This document shows positions 52,982 to 61,733 of a stretch of DNA of 64,000 nucleotides, piece by piece. The notes beneath the pieces were generated by a model. The model made no database searches. It saw only the letters and a list, made by a program, of their open reading frames with translations, and was not told where the DNA came from. The position numbers were made by a program, and so were the translations under genes. The stretch comes from Bacteroidales bacterium (GTDB taxonomy: Bacteria > Bacteroidota > Bacteroidia > Bacteroidales > UBA10428), in NCBI GenBank assembly GCA_035299085.1, contig DATGXG010000038.1, forward strand, positions 60,892-124,891, in the 5' to 3' direction. How positions within the stretch are numbered: position 1 is the stretch's first letter; each line of letters opens with the position of its first letter.

Positions 52982-55380
52982 TTATTACTGAAAGTCATGT
53001 GGTACTGTGCATTTTTAATAACGTTATCACGTGTAAAATGATCGGCATGATAACGCCCGTTCACATATAAATCAGTCTGGTCGCAATAATGTTTACTTGA
53101 CGGAATTCCTGAGTTTCCTGTAGGAATAACGGTGAGCGACTTGTCCCAATCGCTCAGGTCGAAAATATGCCTGTGAGATGAACCTGTTTTTGAGTCATAC
53201 GGATTGTTTGGATCATAACTGTAAGGGGATACGGTATGAAAACTGCCGCCTACGGGAAATGGGCCGCGGTTCAGATGAAAGGCCTTATCCAGTATGTCCT
53301 TCACACCCAACGGATGCTGCAGTAAGAGATGATGAATTTTTCCCCACTGCCATAAACCGGTATCCTCACCCATTTTCACCCTCAGGTCCCCGACGGATTT
53401 TGTGAAAGCAAGGGTAACCATGTCAGTAAAGGTTTCTGTTTTATCCGGTGTGGAGATATCGTCAAACCATGCAGATACCCTTGTCTCCATCATCTGGTCA
53501 AAAGCATTCCTGCTTATGGATGTAACTCCGTTCAGGCTCAAAAACAGGTCATTTCCGAGCTCATCTGAAAATACTCCGTGTAAAAGCTGCAGATACATGG
53601 TTTCAAAAACAGTCGGTGCACTGCTGTTTGCTGCCATGGTGTAATTCCATGTTTTAAGCATTTCAAGCGCCTTCTTCTCCACCTCATCTTTAGGCTTAAA
53701 ACCAGATAGGGCATCGACAAAAGCAGGCATGTATTTTTCGGCCAGTTTCGACTTCTGGTCGAGCTGGATATTTTTGAAATCTTCAACCGAAAGTATTTCC
53801 TTAGCTGTCAGCATCTCGGTTATGCGACTGAACCGGTCGGGCAGCGAATACCAGCTTCCTATGTGATACGGATAATCCCTTGGAACCGTGCGGTTGTTGG
53901 CAGATGCCACAAAACCTGAAAGCGGGTTGAACATATATGGTAGCTCTTCAAAAGGAACATAGCCTTTCCAGTCGTATTTATCTGTATCACCAGGTAAAAT
54001 GCCGAATGGAATTTCCCGGTCTCGGATCGGAATACCGGCGGCACAAAACAAGCCAATATTCCCTTTTACATCGGCATAAGCCACATTCTGACTAAGGGAA
54101 TTGAATGTCTTCAGGGCGTCCTTAAATTCAGCCCAGTTATTGGCCCTGTCGAGCATCAGCACCGTTTTAAACTCATCACTCATTTCATCTCCCACCCAAT
54201 GCATGGTGATTACATCCGTACCAAAATTTTTAATGGAGGAAACCACCGGTCCCCTGTGAGAAAAACGGATTGTTTTTTCAACCTGCGTGCCATCGCTGAT
54301 TTTTATAACTTCCTTCTTATTCAGGAATTTAAGCCATTTGCCCATGTATTTATATTCACCAGTATCACCGGGATTAACTGTTTCCCTGTAGAAATCAAGG
54401 TTGTCCACATATGTATTGGTCATGCCCCACGCAATGCTGTCATTATGCCCGCATATAACCACAGGGGCTCCGGGAAGCAACAAACCGGTAACATTCATCT
54501 TTCCGGGAATAACCTGGTGAATCTGGTACCAGATGCCGGGGACACTGAGCCCGAGATGCATGTCGTTGGCCAGTAAAGGTTTTCCTGTGGAACTTTTAAA
54601 ACCGGATACAGCCCAGTTATTGCTGGCATCGAGCACATCAGCGCCCAGGTCCTGCAGGCCTGCCGTGTACAACATCATATCGGGAAGAAGCGAAGAAAAT
54701 GTGCCCGATTTATCCTGCGGATAAACCGTAGGCTGGTTTCTCAGCAAATCAGGAAGGATCTGCCTGTAGCGAACCGAATCCACTGTTTTCTGTATGCTGG
54801 TAAGTAAAATTTCACTCCACCCTGCCTTAAGGTCCCACGCCATATACCCGATCATATTCAGAGTCTGATATGGCTGCCATTTTTCAGGTTTATACCGGAG
54901 AATTGTAAATTCAGGCGGAAGGTGATTCTTATTCTTTTCAAGAAATACATTAATTCCTTCGGCAAATGCATTAAGGGCGATCAGGTTAGAGGAATCGGCC
55001 TTTGCCAGTATTTTATCTGATTTATCCCTGAATCGCAAAGCCCTGAGTAAAAGATCGGCTTGCACATAACCGGCACCAAAAATTTCGGACAACCTCCCTT
55101 CGGTAACATGTCGCAGCAAATCCATCTGCCACAACCTGTCTTCTGCAAGCAGGTAACCGGTCACCATATATAAATCGTGCTCATCTGTTGCATAGATATG
55201 CGGGATGGCAAAACTGTCGCGATAAACCTCAACAGGTGCATGCAATCCTTCTATCCGGATATTTTCATTGTAATCAGGAATGGCACGGTTGCTCATATGC
55301 CTTATAAAAGTAAATCCGGCAATCACAATCACAACAATAAGAGCAACAAGGGCTATTAGAATAATTTTCAGGATTTTCAT
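52978..55380 (-). CDS. Penicillin acylase-family (Ntn) amidohydrolase
   Basis: An 800-residue N-terminal-nucleophile hydrolase that cleaves amide bonds of acylated substrates such as N-acyl homoserine lactones or beta-lactams. A membrane anchor/signal (IILIALVALIVVIVIAGFTF) precedes the alpha chain, a spacer, and the autocleavage site ASNNWAVSG with catalytic Ser253 at the new N terminus. DMHLGLSVPGIWYQIH and YVDNLDFYRE follow as in the family. The beta chain ends with HRHIFDLSDWDKSLTVIPTG. It is 9 bases after the exo/endonuclease-family gene stop and 4-base coupled to the HAD gene, so these three form one operon. Confidence 0.93.
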   Translation of the reverse strand: MKILKIILIALVALIVVIVIAGFTFIRHMSNRAIPDYNENIRIEGLHAPVEVYRDSFAIPHIYATDEHDLYMVTGYLLAEDRLWQMDLLRHVTEGRLSEIFGAGYVQADLLLRALRFRDKSDKILAKADSSNLIALNAFAEGINVFLEKNKNHLPPEFTILRYKPEKWQPYQTLNMIGYMAWDLKAGWSEILLTSIQKTVDSVRYRQILPDLLRNQPTVYPQDKSGTFSSLLPDMMLYTAGLQDLGADVLDASNNWAVSGFKSSTGKPLLANDMHLGLSVPGIWYQIHQVIPGKMNVTGLLLPGAPVVICGHNDSIAWGMTNTYVDNLDFYRETVNPGDTGEYKYMGKWLKFLNKKEVIKISDGTQVEKTIRFSHRGPVVSSIKNFGTDVITMHWVGDEMSDEFKTVLMLDRANNWAEFKDALKTFNSLSQNVAYADVKGNIGLFCAAGIPIRDREIPFGILPGDTDKYDWKGYVPFEELPYMFNPLSGFVASANNRTVPRDYPYHIGSWYSLPDRFSRITEMLTAKEILSVEDFKNIQLDQKSKLAEKYMPAFVDALSGFKPKDEVEKKALEMLKTWNYTMAANSSAPTVFETMYLQLLHGVFSDELGNDLFLSLNGVTSISRNAFDQMMETRVSAWFDDISTPDKTETFTDMVTLAFTKSVGDLRVKMGEDTGLWQWGKIHHLLLQHPLGVKDILDKAFHLNRGPFPVGGSFHTVSPYSYDPNNPYDSKTGSSHRHIFDLSDWDKSLTVIPTGNSGIPSSKHYCDQTDLYVNGRYHADHFTRDNVIKNAQYHMTFSNK

Positions 55381-55389
55381 ATACTGATT

Positions 55390-56442
55390 TTATTGAAGTG
55401 CCATTTTAAGGAAAACCGGCTGATGATCCGAATTTTTAAATCCGAGATCTTTTGCTGATACAGAAAGTGCCTTAAGGTTAGGGGAAAGAAGGAAGAAATC
55501 AATTACTGTTGTCATAGTTTTTCCCCGTGTATAGGTAATATCCACCCGCCGGTTTGTGGGAACCGATGACTCATAAATCCATTGCCATTCCGAAGGAAGA
55601 TAATCCGGTTTTATCCCTTTGTTATTAACCGAATCAAAAACTTCATTCTGAAATTGCGGTTTGAATTCCGGGGGACACTGATTCCAGTCGCCACCCACCA
55701 CAATGTAATTTCCCTTATTGTATTCCGAAACCAGGTAATCTTTCAGGTAGGCCATCTGGGCATCGCGGATTGATCCGTCATCATAGGCTTCATTGTGAGT
55801 ATTGATTACAAGCAGTTCTTTGCCATTGCCAACCGGCACATGCATTACCATAAAACACCGGTCAAGCATGAACAACCGCTTAGGCCAGGCGTAACGACCG
55901 GGGAACGAATAACGCTCAACCTGTGCAGGAGTGTATTTGGAAAGTGTTAATATGCCAGAATTCACTGAACCCATCGGATTATTGAAAGGGACAGGCACAA
56001 AAAACACGTTGTAGTTTGTTGAAAAGAAAGGTTCGTAATCACCCATATCCTGTGAAAGCCGGGCGACCTCGTTCAGACTGTAACTTCTGTGGCTTTTAAT
56101 ATCCACTTCCTGCAACATAAAAATTTCAACCGAATCCTGGTTTTTAATGAAACTGTCGATTCCGGCAAAATTGCTTTTAGTTTTTTCTTTCGAAGTTCTT
56201 ACCTGTTTTCCACCGTCATAGAAAAAATCCATATCGCTGCCCAGCCCGGCATATCCGAGGTTCCAGATCATCAGGCTAATTACAGAAGAATCCGACAAAG
56301 CAGGTTTAACCTTCTCATTGCGGCTGATCAGTTCTTTTTCTCCCGGTTTATAGTCCGACAGCGTTGCATAAAGCACCAGCAACGCAAATGCTGCTACAGG
56401 TATCCCCAGTATCCAGAGGAATACCTTTAAGAATTTGGGCAT
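55390..56442 (-). CDS. Endonuclease/exonuclease/phosphatase-family protein, membrane-anchored
   Basis: A metal-dependent phosphoesterase fold protein (EEP superfamily). The open frame begins at a GTG at 56547, but I prefer the ATG at 56442 because it starts a signal anchor (MPKFLKVFLWILGIPVAAFA). Catalytic motifs are MIWNLGYAGLG (metal site), MLQEVDIKSH (Glu), VINTHNEA, VVGGDWNQCPPEF (Asp/Asn) and the C-terminal FKNSDHQPVFLK (Asp-His). Substrates in this group range from DNA to phospholipids and phosphoinositides; this one faces the periplasm, so a lipid or nucleotide substrate is more likely than chromosomal DNA. First gene of the minus-strand operon. Confidence 0.88.
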   Translation of the reverse strand: MPKFLKVFLWILGIPVAAFALLVLYATLSDYKPGEKELISRNEKVKPALSDSSVISLMIWNLGYAGLGSDMDFFYDGGKQVRTSKEKTKSNFAGIDSFIKNQDSVEIFMLQEVDIKSHRSYSLNEVARLSQDMGDYEPFFSTNYNVFFVPVPFNNPMGSVNSGILTLSKYTPAQVERYSFPGRYAWPKRLFMLDRCFMVMHVPVGNGKELLVINTHNEAYDDGSIRDAQMAYLKDYLVSEYNKGNYIVVGGDWNQCPPEFKPQFQNEVFDSVNNKGIKPDYLPSEWQWIYESSVPTNRRVDITYTRGKTMTTVIDFFLLSPNLKALSVSAKDLGFKNSDHQPVFLKMALQ

Positions 56443-56563
56443 AGTGTTTTTGATTAGGGTTGAACATATCGTAAAATTAAGAAAATAGCAAGACGCAGTA
56501 GCGGGCATTGGTAAAAATGTTACCTTAGTTCCGATTCCATACTTCACTAATATTTAATCCAAT

Positions 56564-57910
56564 ATGAAAAAGATGAAGCATGCATTACTAATCCTGGCAT
56601 TGATGGCGACCCCCGCACTGATAATGGCCCAGCAGGACACAACCCATGCTGCCAAGGCGGACAAGGTCAAAACCGGTTGGAATTTTGGAGCGTTGCCTGC
56701 CATTGCATTTGATACGGATATCGGTTTCAAATACGGTGCGTTGGTGAATTTATTCTATTACGGTGACGGCAAACAGTATCCCAAATATCTGCATTCGCTG
56801 TATTTTGAATGGAACCACACCACAAAGGGAAGCGGGTTAAGCCAGTTTACGTATGATTCGGAATACCTGATACCCGGTATCCGGTTGTCGGCTGAAGCCA
56901 GTTACCTTACAGAGCAATCGCTCGACTTCTTCGGTTTCAACGGGTATAATTCGAATTACAATCCTGACTTTGAAGATGAAAACAGCAGCGACTATATTTC
57001 AAGGATGTTTTATAATATGGATCGCAGACTTGCCAGATTTAAAGCTGATTTCCAGGGTAAGATAACAGGCAAGGAATTCAGGTGGTTTGCCGGAATTGAA
57101 TACAATCATGCCAAAATGGGCACTGTGGATGTTGAGAAACTCAATAAGGGCAAGGATGAAGAGGATAAACTTCCGGTAGATACACTGCTTCTTTTTGACA
57201 GATATGTAAAATGGGGTATTATTCCACAGGATCAGGCTGATGGTGGACATAACACGCTTGTAAAAGCCGGCCTGGTTTACGATACGCGCGACATTGAAGC
57301 AAACCCGATGAAAGGAATCTGGACGGATGTTCAATTGCTCATGGCTCCCGGTTTCCTGGGAAACGGAGATCTATCTTACACCCGGCTCGCTATTACACAC
57401 AGACAGTACTTTACTATTGCACCGCAGGTATTATCACTGGCTTACCGGTTAAGTTGGCAGACCAAACTAAGCGGAACCATGCCGTATTATATGCTTCCGT
57501 TTGTTTATAACACCGCTCCGGCACTTACACGTGACGGGCTGGGCGGTGCCAAAACAATAAGGGGACTCATGAGAAACCGCGTGGTGGGAGATGGCTTTGT
57601 GTATGGAAATGTTGAATTGAGATGGAAATTCTTAAGAACGCACGTTTTCAACCAGAATTTATACCTGGCACTGAGCGGCTTCCTGGATGGTGGCATGGTA
57701 ACCGACAAATATGACTTTGATACCCCGACTGATCCGGATGCCGTCAATTATCTGAGCCAGGGAACCGATGAAAAACTTCATCTCGGTGCCGGCGGCGGAT
57801 TGCACATAGTGATGAACCAGAATTTTGTTATTGCTGTTGATTACGGACGAGCTCTCGATCCACAGGATGGGGTGAAGGGAGTGTATATAGGGCTGAATTT
57901 CTTGTACTAG
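56564..57910 (+). CDS. BamA/TamA-family outer-membrane beta-barrel protein
   Basis: A 448-residue outer-membrane protein of the Omp85/surface-antigen (D15) type. It has a signal peptide (HALLILALMATPALIMA) but no POTRA domains: the barrel begins almost at once (WNFGALPAIAFDTDIGFKYG). Barrel strands end with the family signature regions VKAGLVYDTRDIEANPMKG, GGAKTIRGLMRNRVVG and a final aromatic strand (KGVYIGLNFLY). Such POTRA-less members are common in Bacteroidota; transport function is not known. It is divergent from the exo/endonuclease-family gene. A heptamer microsatellite and a half copy of the palindromic repeat follow the stop. Confidence 0.88.
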   Translation: MKKMKHALLILALMATPALIMAQQDTTHAAKADKVKTGWNFGALPAIAFDTDIGFKYGALVNLFYYGDGKQYPKYLHSLYFEWNHTTKGSGLSQFTYDSEYLIPGIRLSAEASYLTEQSLDFFGFNGYNSNYNPDFEDENSSDYISRMFYNMDRRLARFKADFQGKITGKEFRWFAGIEYNHAKMGTVDVEKLNKGKDEEDKLPVDTLLLFDRYVKWGIIPQDQADGGHNTLVKAGLVYDTRDIEANPMKGIWTDVQLLMAPGFLGNGDLSYTRLAITHRQYFTIAPQVLSLAYRLSWQTKLSGTMPYYMLPFVYNTAPALTRDGLGGAKTIRGLMRNRVVGDGFVYGNVELRWKFLRTHVFNQNLYLALSGFLDGGMVTDKYDFDTPTDPDAVNYLSQGTDEKLHLGAGGGLHIVMNQNFVIAVDYGRALDPQDGVKGVYIGLNFLY

Positions 57911-57995
57911 TGATTAGTGACTGGTGACTGGTGACTGGATACCAGGAGCTCGTCATTGCGAGGAGTTTACGACGAAGCAATCTGCCCGAACAGGA
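57907..57995. repeat. Heptamer microsatellite plus half copy (4) of the TCATTGCGAGGAGC repeat
   Basis: TGATTAGTGACTGGTGACTGG-type units follow the BamA-like stop at 57910. They run into CGTCATTGCGAGGAG, then CGACGAAGCAATCTG. The right half of the palindrome is missing. Confidence 0.75.
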
Positions 57996-58097
57996 AGGGC
58001 CATGCTATAGGAAGTCAATCACCAGGAGCAAAGATTATTTTTAAAACTATTATGGAATGAAGGTACTTAAAGTCATCCAGTAAAAAATATATATGCT

Positions 58098-58955
58098 ATG
58101 AAGAAGATCATTTTCTGTTTTATAATCCCGTTTCTTGTTCTGTCGTGTCGCTCCGGTTCCCCTGTGAATTATGAAGGTGGTGCCCCTGCATTGGAAAGTG
58201 CTAAATCAACAGCTCCTCCTCCTCCCCAATCCGATGAGGTTCAGTCAATAACCGGAACGGATCAAAGTATTCAACCGGTAGATAAAGTTACACGGAAGAT
58301 CATCAGGGATGGCAATATGGAAATCAGGGTTAATGACCTTGAAAAAGGCAAAGCCTCTATTGATACGTTGACAAAGAAATTCAAAGGGTATTACAATAAT
58401 GAGAGTTACAGCAATGCCGATTACGGGAAAGGTTATTCGGTAATTATCCGGGTTCCGGCCGATAATTTTGATGCATTTATTGCAGCCATTGAATCGGGAA
58501 TGGGTGAAGTAGTTTATAAGAACATCTCTTCGAGGGATGTTACCGAGCAGTTCATAGACCTTGAAACACGGATGGCCAACAAAAAGAATTACCTGTCGCG
58601 GTATTCAGAGTTGCTGAAACAGGCTCGTACAGTAAAAGATATGCTTGAAATAGAAGAAAAGACAAGGGTTATCGAGGAAGAGATTGAAAGCACCGAAGGA
58701 CGGCTGAAATACCTGCAGAACCAGGTTGATTACAGTACACTCAGCCTGCAGATCAGCAAAAAGAACGATTATAACCTTTATTCGAATGGTAACCAGGGAA
58801 GTTTTTTCGACCGGTTAAAAATATCACTTGTAAAAGGCTGGTTCGGACTGGTGAGTTTCGTATTATTTGTAATTCGTATATGGCCATTCTGGATCATTGC
58901 CGGGAGCCTGTTCTGGCTGATCAGAAAGTTTCTGAAAAGGAAGAAAAAAAACTGA
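58098..58955 (+). CDS. DUF4349 lipoprotein with C-terminal membrane helix
   Basis: A 285-residue lipoprotein (signal IIPFLVLSC). After a Pro-rich linker comes a DUF4349 domain (about 70-230) with VTRKIIRDGNMEIRVNDLEK, YSVIIRVPADNFDAFIAAIE and ISSRDVTEQFIDLETRMANK. A coiled coil (LEIEEKTRVIEEEIESTEG) and YLQNQVDYSTLSLQI follow. A C-terminal transmembrane helix (LVSFVLFVIRIWPFWIIAGS) and a basic tail (RKFLKRKKKN) end it. The function of DUF4349 proteins is unknown; the layout suggests an envelope sensor or anchor. Single gene. Confidence 0.9.
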   Translation: MKKIIFCFIIPFLVLSCRSGSPVNYEGGAPALESAKSTAPPPPQSDEVQSITGTDQSIQPVDKVTRKIIRDGNMEIRVNDLEKGKASIDTLTKKFKGYYNNESYSNADYGKGYSVIIRVPADNFDAFIAAIESGMGEVVYKNISSRDVTEQFIDLETRMANKKNYLSRYSELLKQARTVKDMLEIEEKTRVIEEEIESTEGRLKYLQNQVDYSTLSLQISKKNDYNLYSNGNQGSFFDRLKISLVKGWFGLVSFVLFVIRIWPFWIIAGSLFWLIRKFLKRKKKN

Positions 58956-59046
58956 AATCAGGTTAGCCGGATAAGCGTCAAAAATACCCTAACTCACTAA
59001 TACATAAAATAAAGGTTAAAAAATTATCTATTCTCATAAATTCACT

Positions 59047-59054
59047 TATTTTTG
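59047..59054 (+). promoter_or_regulatory. Candidate -7 box (TATTTTTG) for the RNA-binding protein gene
   Basis: TATTTTTG is a full match to TAnnTTTG, 37 bases before the ATG at 59092. The sequence upstream is AT-rich without an obvious -33 TTTG. Confidence 0.45.
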
Positions 59055-59091
59055 TATCGACAATCTATTCAATTTTTTATCTAATTTTTTT

Positions 59092-59376
59092 ATGAACATT
59101 TACGTAGGCAATCTCCATTTCAATGTAAATGAAGATGAATTAAGAAAAGCTTTTGAAGAATACGGTGACGTAGCATCTGTAAAGATCATTACGGACAAAT
59201 ATTCAGGAAGAAGCAAAGGTTTTGGTTTTGTTGAGATGCTGAATGACAACGAAGCAAAGAATGCTATTGAGAATCTTAATGGCACTGAGATCAAAGGTCG
59301 TGCAGTAAACGTTAATCAGGCCAGGGAGAAAGAAAATAATTCAGGAGAAAGAAGGAGTTTCAGACCGAGGTCCTAA
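59092..59376 (+). CDS. Single-RRM RNA-binding protein
   Basis: A 94-residue protein with one complete RNA recognition motif: RNP-2 is NIYVGNLHF and RNP-1 is KGFGFVEM, with GDVASVKIITDKYSGRS between. The C-terminal tail (QAREKENNSGERRSFRPRS) is Arg-rich. This is the small RRM protein that Bacteroidota often encode as an abundant RNA chaperone, possibly a cold-shock protein. It is a single gene with its own promoter box and terminator. The 3' region contains several small GCCGG-based hairpins before the terminator. Confidence 0.95.
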   Translation: MNIYVGNLHFNVNEDELRKAFEEYGDVASVKIITDKYSGRSKGFGFVEMLNDNEAKNAIENLNGTEIKGRAVNVNQAREKENNSGERRSFRPRS

Positions 59377-59500
59377 TTAACCTGTCCGCCGGCATAACTA
59401 CCGGCTACAATAAAGAAGCAGGCAGCTTATCTGCCGGATTAAATTACCGGGAAATATTGTTTTAACAATAGGTGATTAAAATCTTCTTTTAAGTATTATA

Positions 59501-59531
59501 AACCTGATTCATCGCGAGTCAGGTTTTTTTT
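59501..59531 (+). terminator. Terminator of the RNA-binding protein gene
   Basis: AACCTGA pairs with TCAGGTT over a 10-base loop and is followed by eight T. It lies 124 bases past the stop at 59376. Confidence 0.85.
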
Positions 59532-59633
59532 GTTTCGTCATTACCAATTTTCTACCCTAAAAACTAAACGCAAAGATTTCATTTCTAACCAACTTGAATA
59601 TTGGTTATTATCTGCTTTTAAGTTAAATTTGAG

Positions 59634-60216
59634 TTAAGAAACCTGCGGTTTTACGCAAAATACGCAAAGGCTCAAACCTGGCGGTTTGAGTGTTTTAGCA
59701 AATAAATCGATTTTTGCTCATACCGTTATCCGAAACTAACAAATGCAAAATAAAAGCCATGAATGAAAATCAACTATCAAACCAAATAATTGGTTTGGCA
59801 ATAAAAGTTCATAAAACATTAGGTCCGGGTTTATATGAAAATGTTTATAAAGACTGCCTCTTCTATGAATTAAGTAATAGTGGGTTATTGGTTGAAAAGG
59901 AAAAGCCAGTAAGTGTTACTTATGAAAATCATGTTTTGGATTGTAGTTTCAGAATGGATTTGTTTGTAGAAAAAAAGGTTGTACTTGAAATCAAAAGTGT
60001 GGAAGAAATAACCAGGATTCATATGACTCAATTACTGACTTACTTAAAATTTTCTCAAGCAAAATTAGGATTGCTGATGAATTTTAATGTTGCCCTTTTA
60101 AGTCAAGGAATTAAACGCGTTGTCCTTAACTTATGAAGATTTGTCTTCCGGTTCCCAAACCCAAACCTTTAGGTTTGGGCCTTTGCGCTTTTTGCGTCAA
60201 ACCGTAGGTTTCTCAA
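59634..60216. mobile_element. 583-bp cassette: GxxExxY gene between 57-bp inverted repeats
   Basis: The left arm (59634-59690) and the right arm (60160-60216) are imperfect inverted repeats, about 47 of 57 positions equal by my count. Both read GAAACCT..CGGTTT.ACGCAAAA..CGCAAAGG and each ends in its own 8-bp hairpin (CTCAAACC/GGTTTGAG on the left, CCCAAACC/GGTTTGGG on the right). The only gene between is the GxxExxY protein. No transposase or target duplication was found. Mobility is inferred from the shape. Confidence 0.7.
59759..60136 (+). CDS. GxxExxY protein (PD-(D/E)XK nuclease-like)
   Basis: A 125-residue protein of the GxxExxY family. I start it at the ATG at 59759; the open frame reaches a TTG at 59714, inside the spacer. 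The defining motif is GPGLYENVYKDCLFYEL. A PD-(D/E)XK-like core follows: CSFRMDLFVEKKVVLEIKSV has the Asp and the E-x-K pair, and HMTQLLTYLKFSQAKLGLLM is the next helix. The fold suggests a metal-dependent nuclease, but no activity is proven for the family. It is the only gene in a cassette bounded by inverted repeats and has lower GC than its neighbours. A stand-alone selfish or defence-like role is possible. Confidence 0.88.
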   Translation: MNENQLSNQIIGLAIKVHKTLGPGLYENVYKDCLFYELSNSGLLVEKEKPVSVTYENHVLDCSFRMDLFVEKKVVLEIKSVEEITRIHMTQLLTYLKFSQAKLGLLMNFNVALLSQGIKRVVLNL

Positions 60217-60302
60217 TTGGAATCATCATATAAACGTCAAAACCAAAAATTCAATTACTTGGAAAATAATCCTTCGCGTTAATTTTTTTTTTGGGGAATT
60301 AG

Positions 60303-61667
60303 TTATCCCAGAAATTTTACCAGCTCTTCAACAGTAACCTTGAACTGCTCGCCGGTTGTCATGTTTTTAACGCCGAGGATTCCTTCAGCAATTTCGTTTT
60401 CACCTGCCAGCACCACATATTGAATGTGCCTTGAATCGGCATACGAAAACTGCTTTTTCAGTTTCGCCGCATCCGGGTATATTTCTGCTGAAACGCCGAT
60501 TTCATGCAGCTTTGGTAACAGTCCCAGGCAAAACATCACCTCCTTCTCACCGAAATTGGCAAACAGCACCCTTGACGATTGCACTGCCTCGGCCGGAAAC
60601 AGCTTTAACTGCTCTATCACATCATAAATCCGGTCGGCCCCGAACGAAACACCCACACCTGAAATATCCTTTAAACCGAATATTCCCGTAAGATCATCAT
60701 ACCTTCCGCCACCGCAGATACTGCCTATTTCAACATCAAGGGCTTTTACTTCTATTATAGTCCCTGTATAATAATTCAACCCTCTTGCCAGTGAAATGTC
60801 GAATTCGACATCCGAAAGGATATTCAACGCATCAAGAATGCCAAATAGTTTTTCAACCTCTTCAATACCTTTCAATCCGGTCTGGCTGGTTTTCAGCAGG
60901 TTTGACAAACTGGCGATCTTTTCTTTATTTGTCCCCCGAATGGCAAATACCGGTTCGAGTTTATAAATCGACTGCACAGTAATACCCTTATTCTGCAGTT
61001 CCTGGCTTACGGCTTCAATTCCTATTTTCTCCAGTTTATCAATAGCAACTGTAATATCAACTATTTTATCGGGCTGGCCGATATACTCTGCAATACCGGT
61101 AAGTATTTTACGGTTATTCAGTTTGATCTTCACTCGCACGTTCAGATCCCGGAATACCTCATCAATGATCCGGATCAGGTCGGCCTCATTCAATAATGAA
61201 TTACTCCCGATCACATCGGCGTCACACTGGTAAAACTCGCGGTAGCGTCCTTTTTGCGGCCTGTCGGCTCTCCAAACCGGCTGTACCTGGTATCTCTTAA
61301 AAGGGAATTCAATTTCATGCTGATGCTGTACAACGAATCGGGCAAAAGGGACAGTCAGATCGTACCGGAGTCCTTTTTCACAGATATCGAGTGAAGCCGA
61401 ATTGGAAGACGAAGCCAGAAACTTTGCTTTATCTATTCCTTCAAGGAAATCGCCGGAATTAAGAATTTTAAAAAGCAGTTTATCGCCTTCCTCACCGTAT
61501 TTACCCAGCAAAGTATCCAGGTTTTCCATTGCCGGAGTTTCGATTTGTGAGTATCCATGATAACGGAAGACCTTTTTAATCGTATCGAAAATATAATTGC
61601 GTTTCGACATTTCTGCAGGACCGAAATCCCTTGTGCCTTTGGGTATGCCGGGTTTTTGAACAGCCAT
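60303..61667 (-). CDS. hisS: Histidine--tRNA ligase
   Basis: Class II aminoacyl-tRNA synthetase that charges tRNA-His. I use the ATG at 61667 ([16 protein letters not shown]) rather than the TTG three codons upstream, giving 454 residues. Motif 1 is around [10 protein letters not shown], motif 2 reads [19 protein letters not shown] and motif 3 [13 protein letters not shown]. The histidine loop [14 protein letters not shown] is present. The C-terminal anticodon-binding domain runs from about residue 365. It is encoded alone and is divergent from the GH9 gene, with about 66 bases between starts. Confidence 0.96.
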   Translation of the reverse strand: MAVQKPGIPKGTRDFGPAEMSKRNYIFDTIKKVFRYHGYSQIETPAMENLDTLLGKYGEEGDKLLFKILNSGDFLEGIDKAKFLASSSNSASLDICEKGLRYDLTVPFARFVVQHQHEIEFPFKRYQVQPVWRADRPQKGRYREFYQCDADVIGSNSLLNEADLIRIIDEVFRDLNVRVKIKLNNRKILTGIAEYIGQPDKIVDITVAIDKLEKIGIEAVSQELQNKGITVQSIYKLEPVFAIRGTNKEKIASLSNLLKTSQTGLKGIEEVEKLFGILDALNILSDVEFDISLARGLNYYTGTIIEVKALDVEIGSICGGGRYDDLTGIFGLKDISGVGVSFGADRIYDVIEQLKLFPAEAVQSSRVLFANFGEKEVMFCLGLLPKLHEIGVSAEIYPDAAKLKKQFSYADSRHIQYVVLAGENEIAEGILGVKNMTTGEQFKVTVEELVKFLG

Positions 61668-61733
61668 TTTTATCAATATTTACAGCAAAGTAAATAAAGA
61701 TTTGCGGTTAAAATGGTACATTCGAATAAAAAC

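Noticed and set aside
59714..59758. TTG start adding 15 residues to the GxxExxY protein
   Set aside because: The added residues lie in the cassette spacer next to the left inverted repeat and are not part of the family; the ATG at 59759 starts at the usual position.
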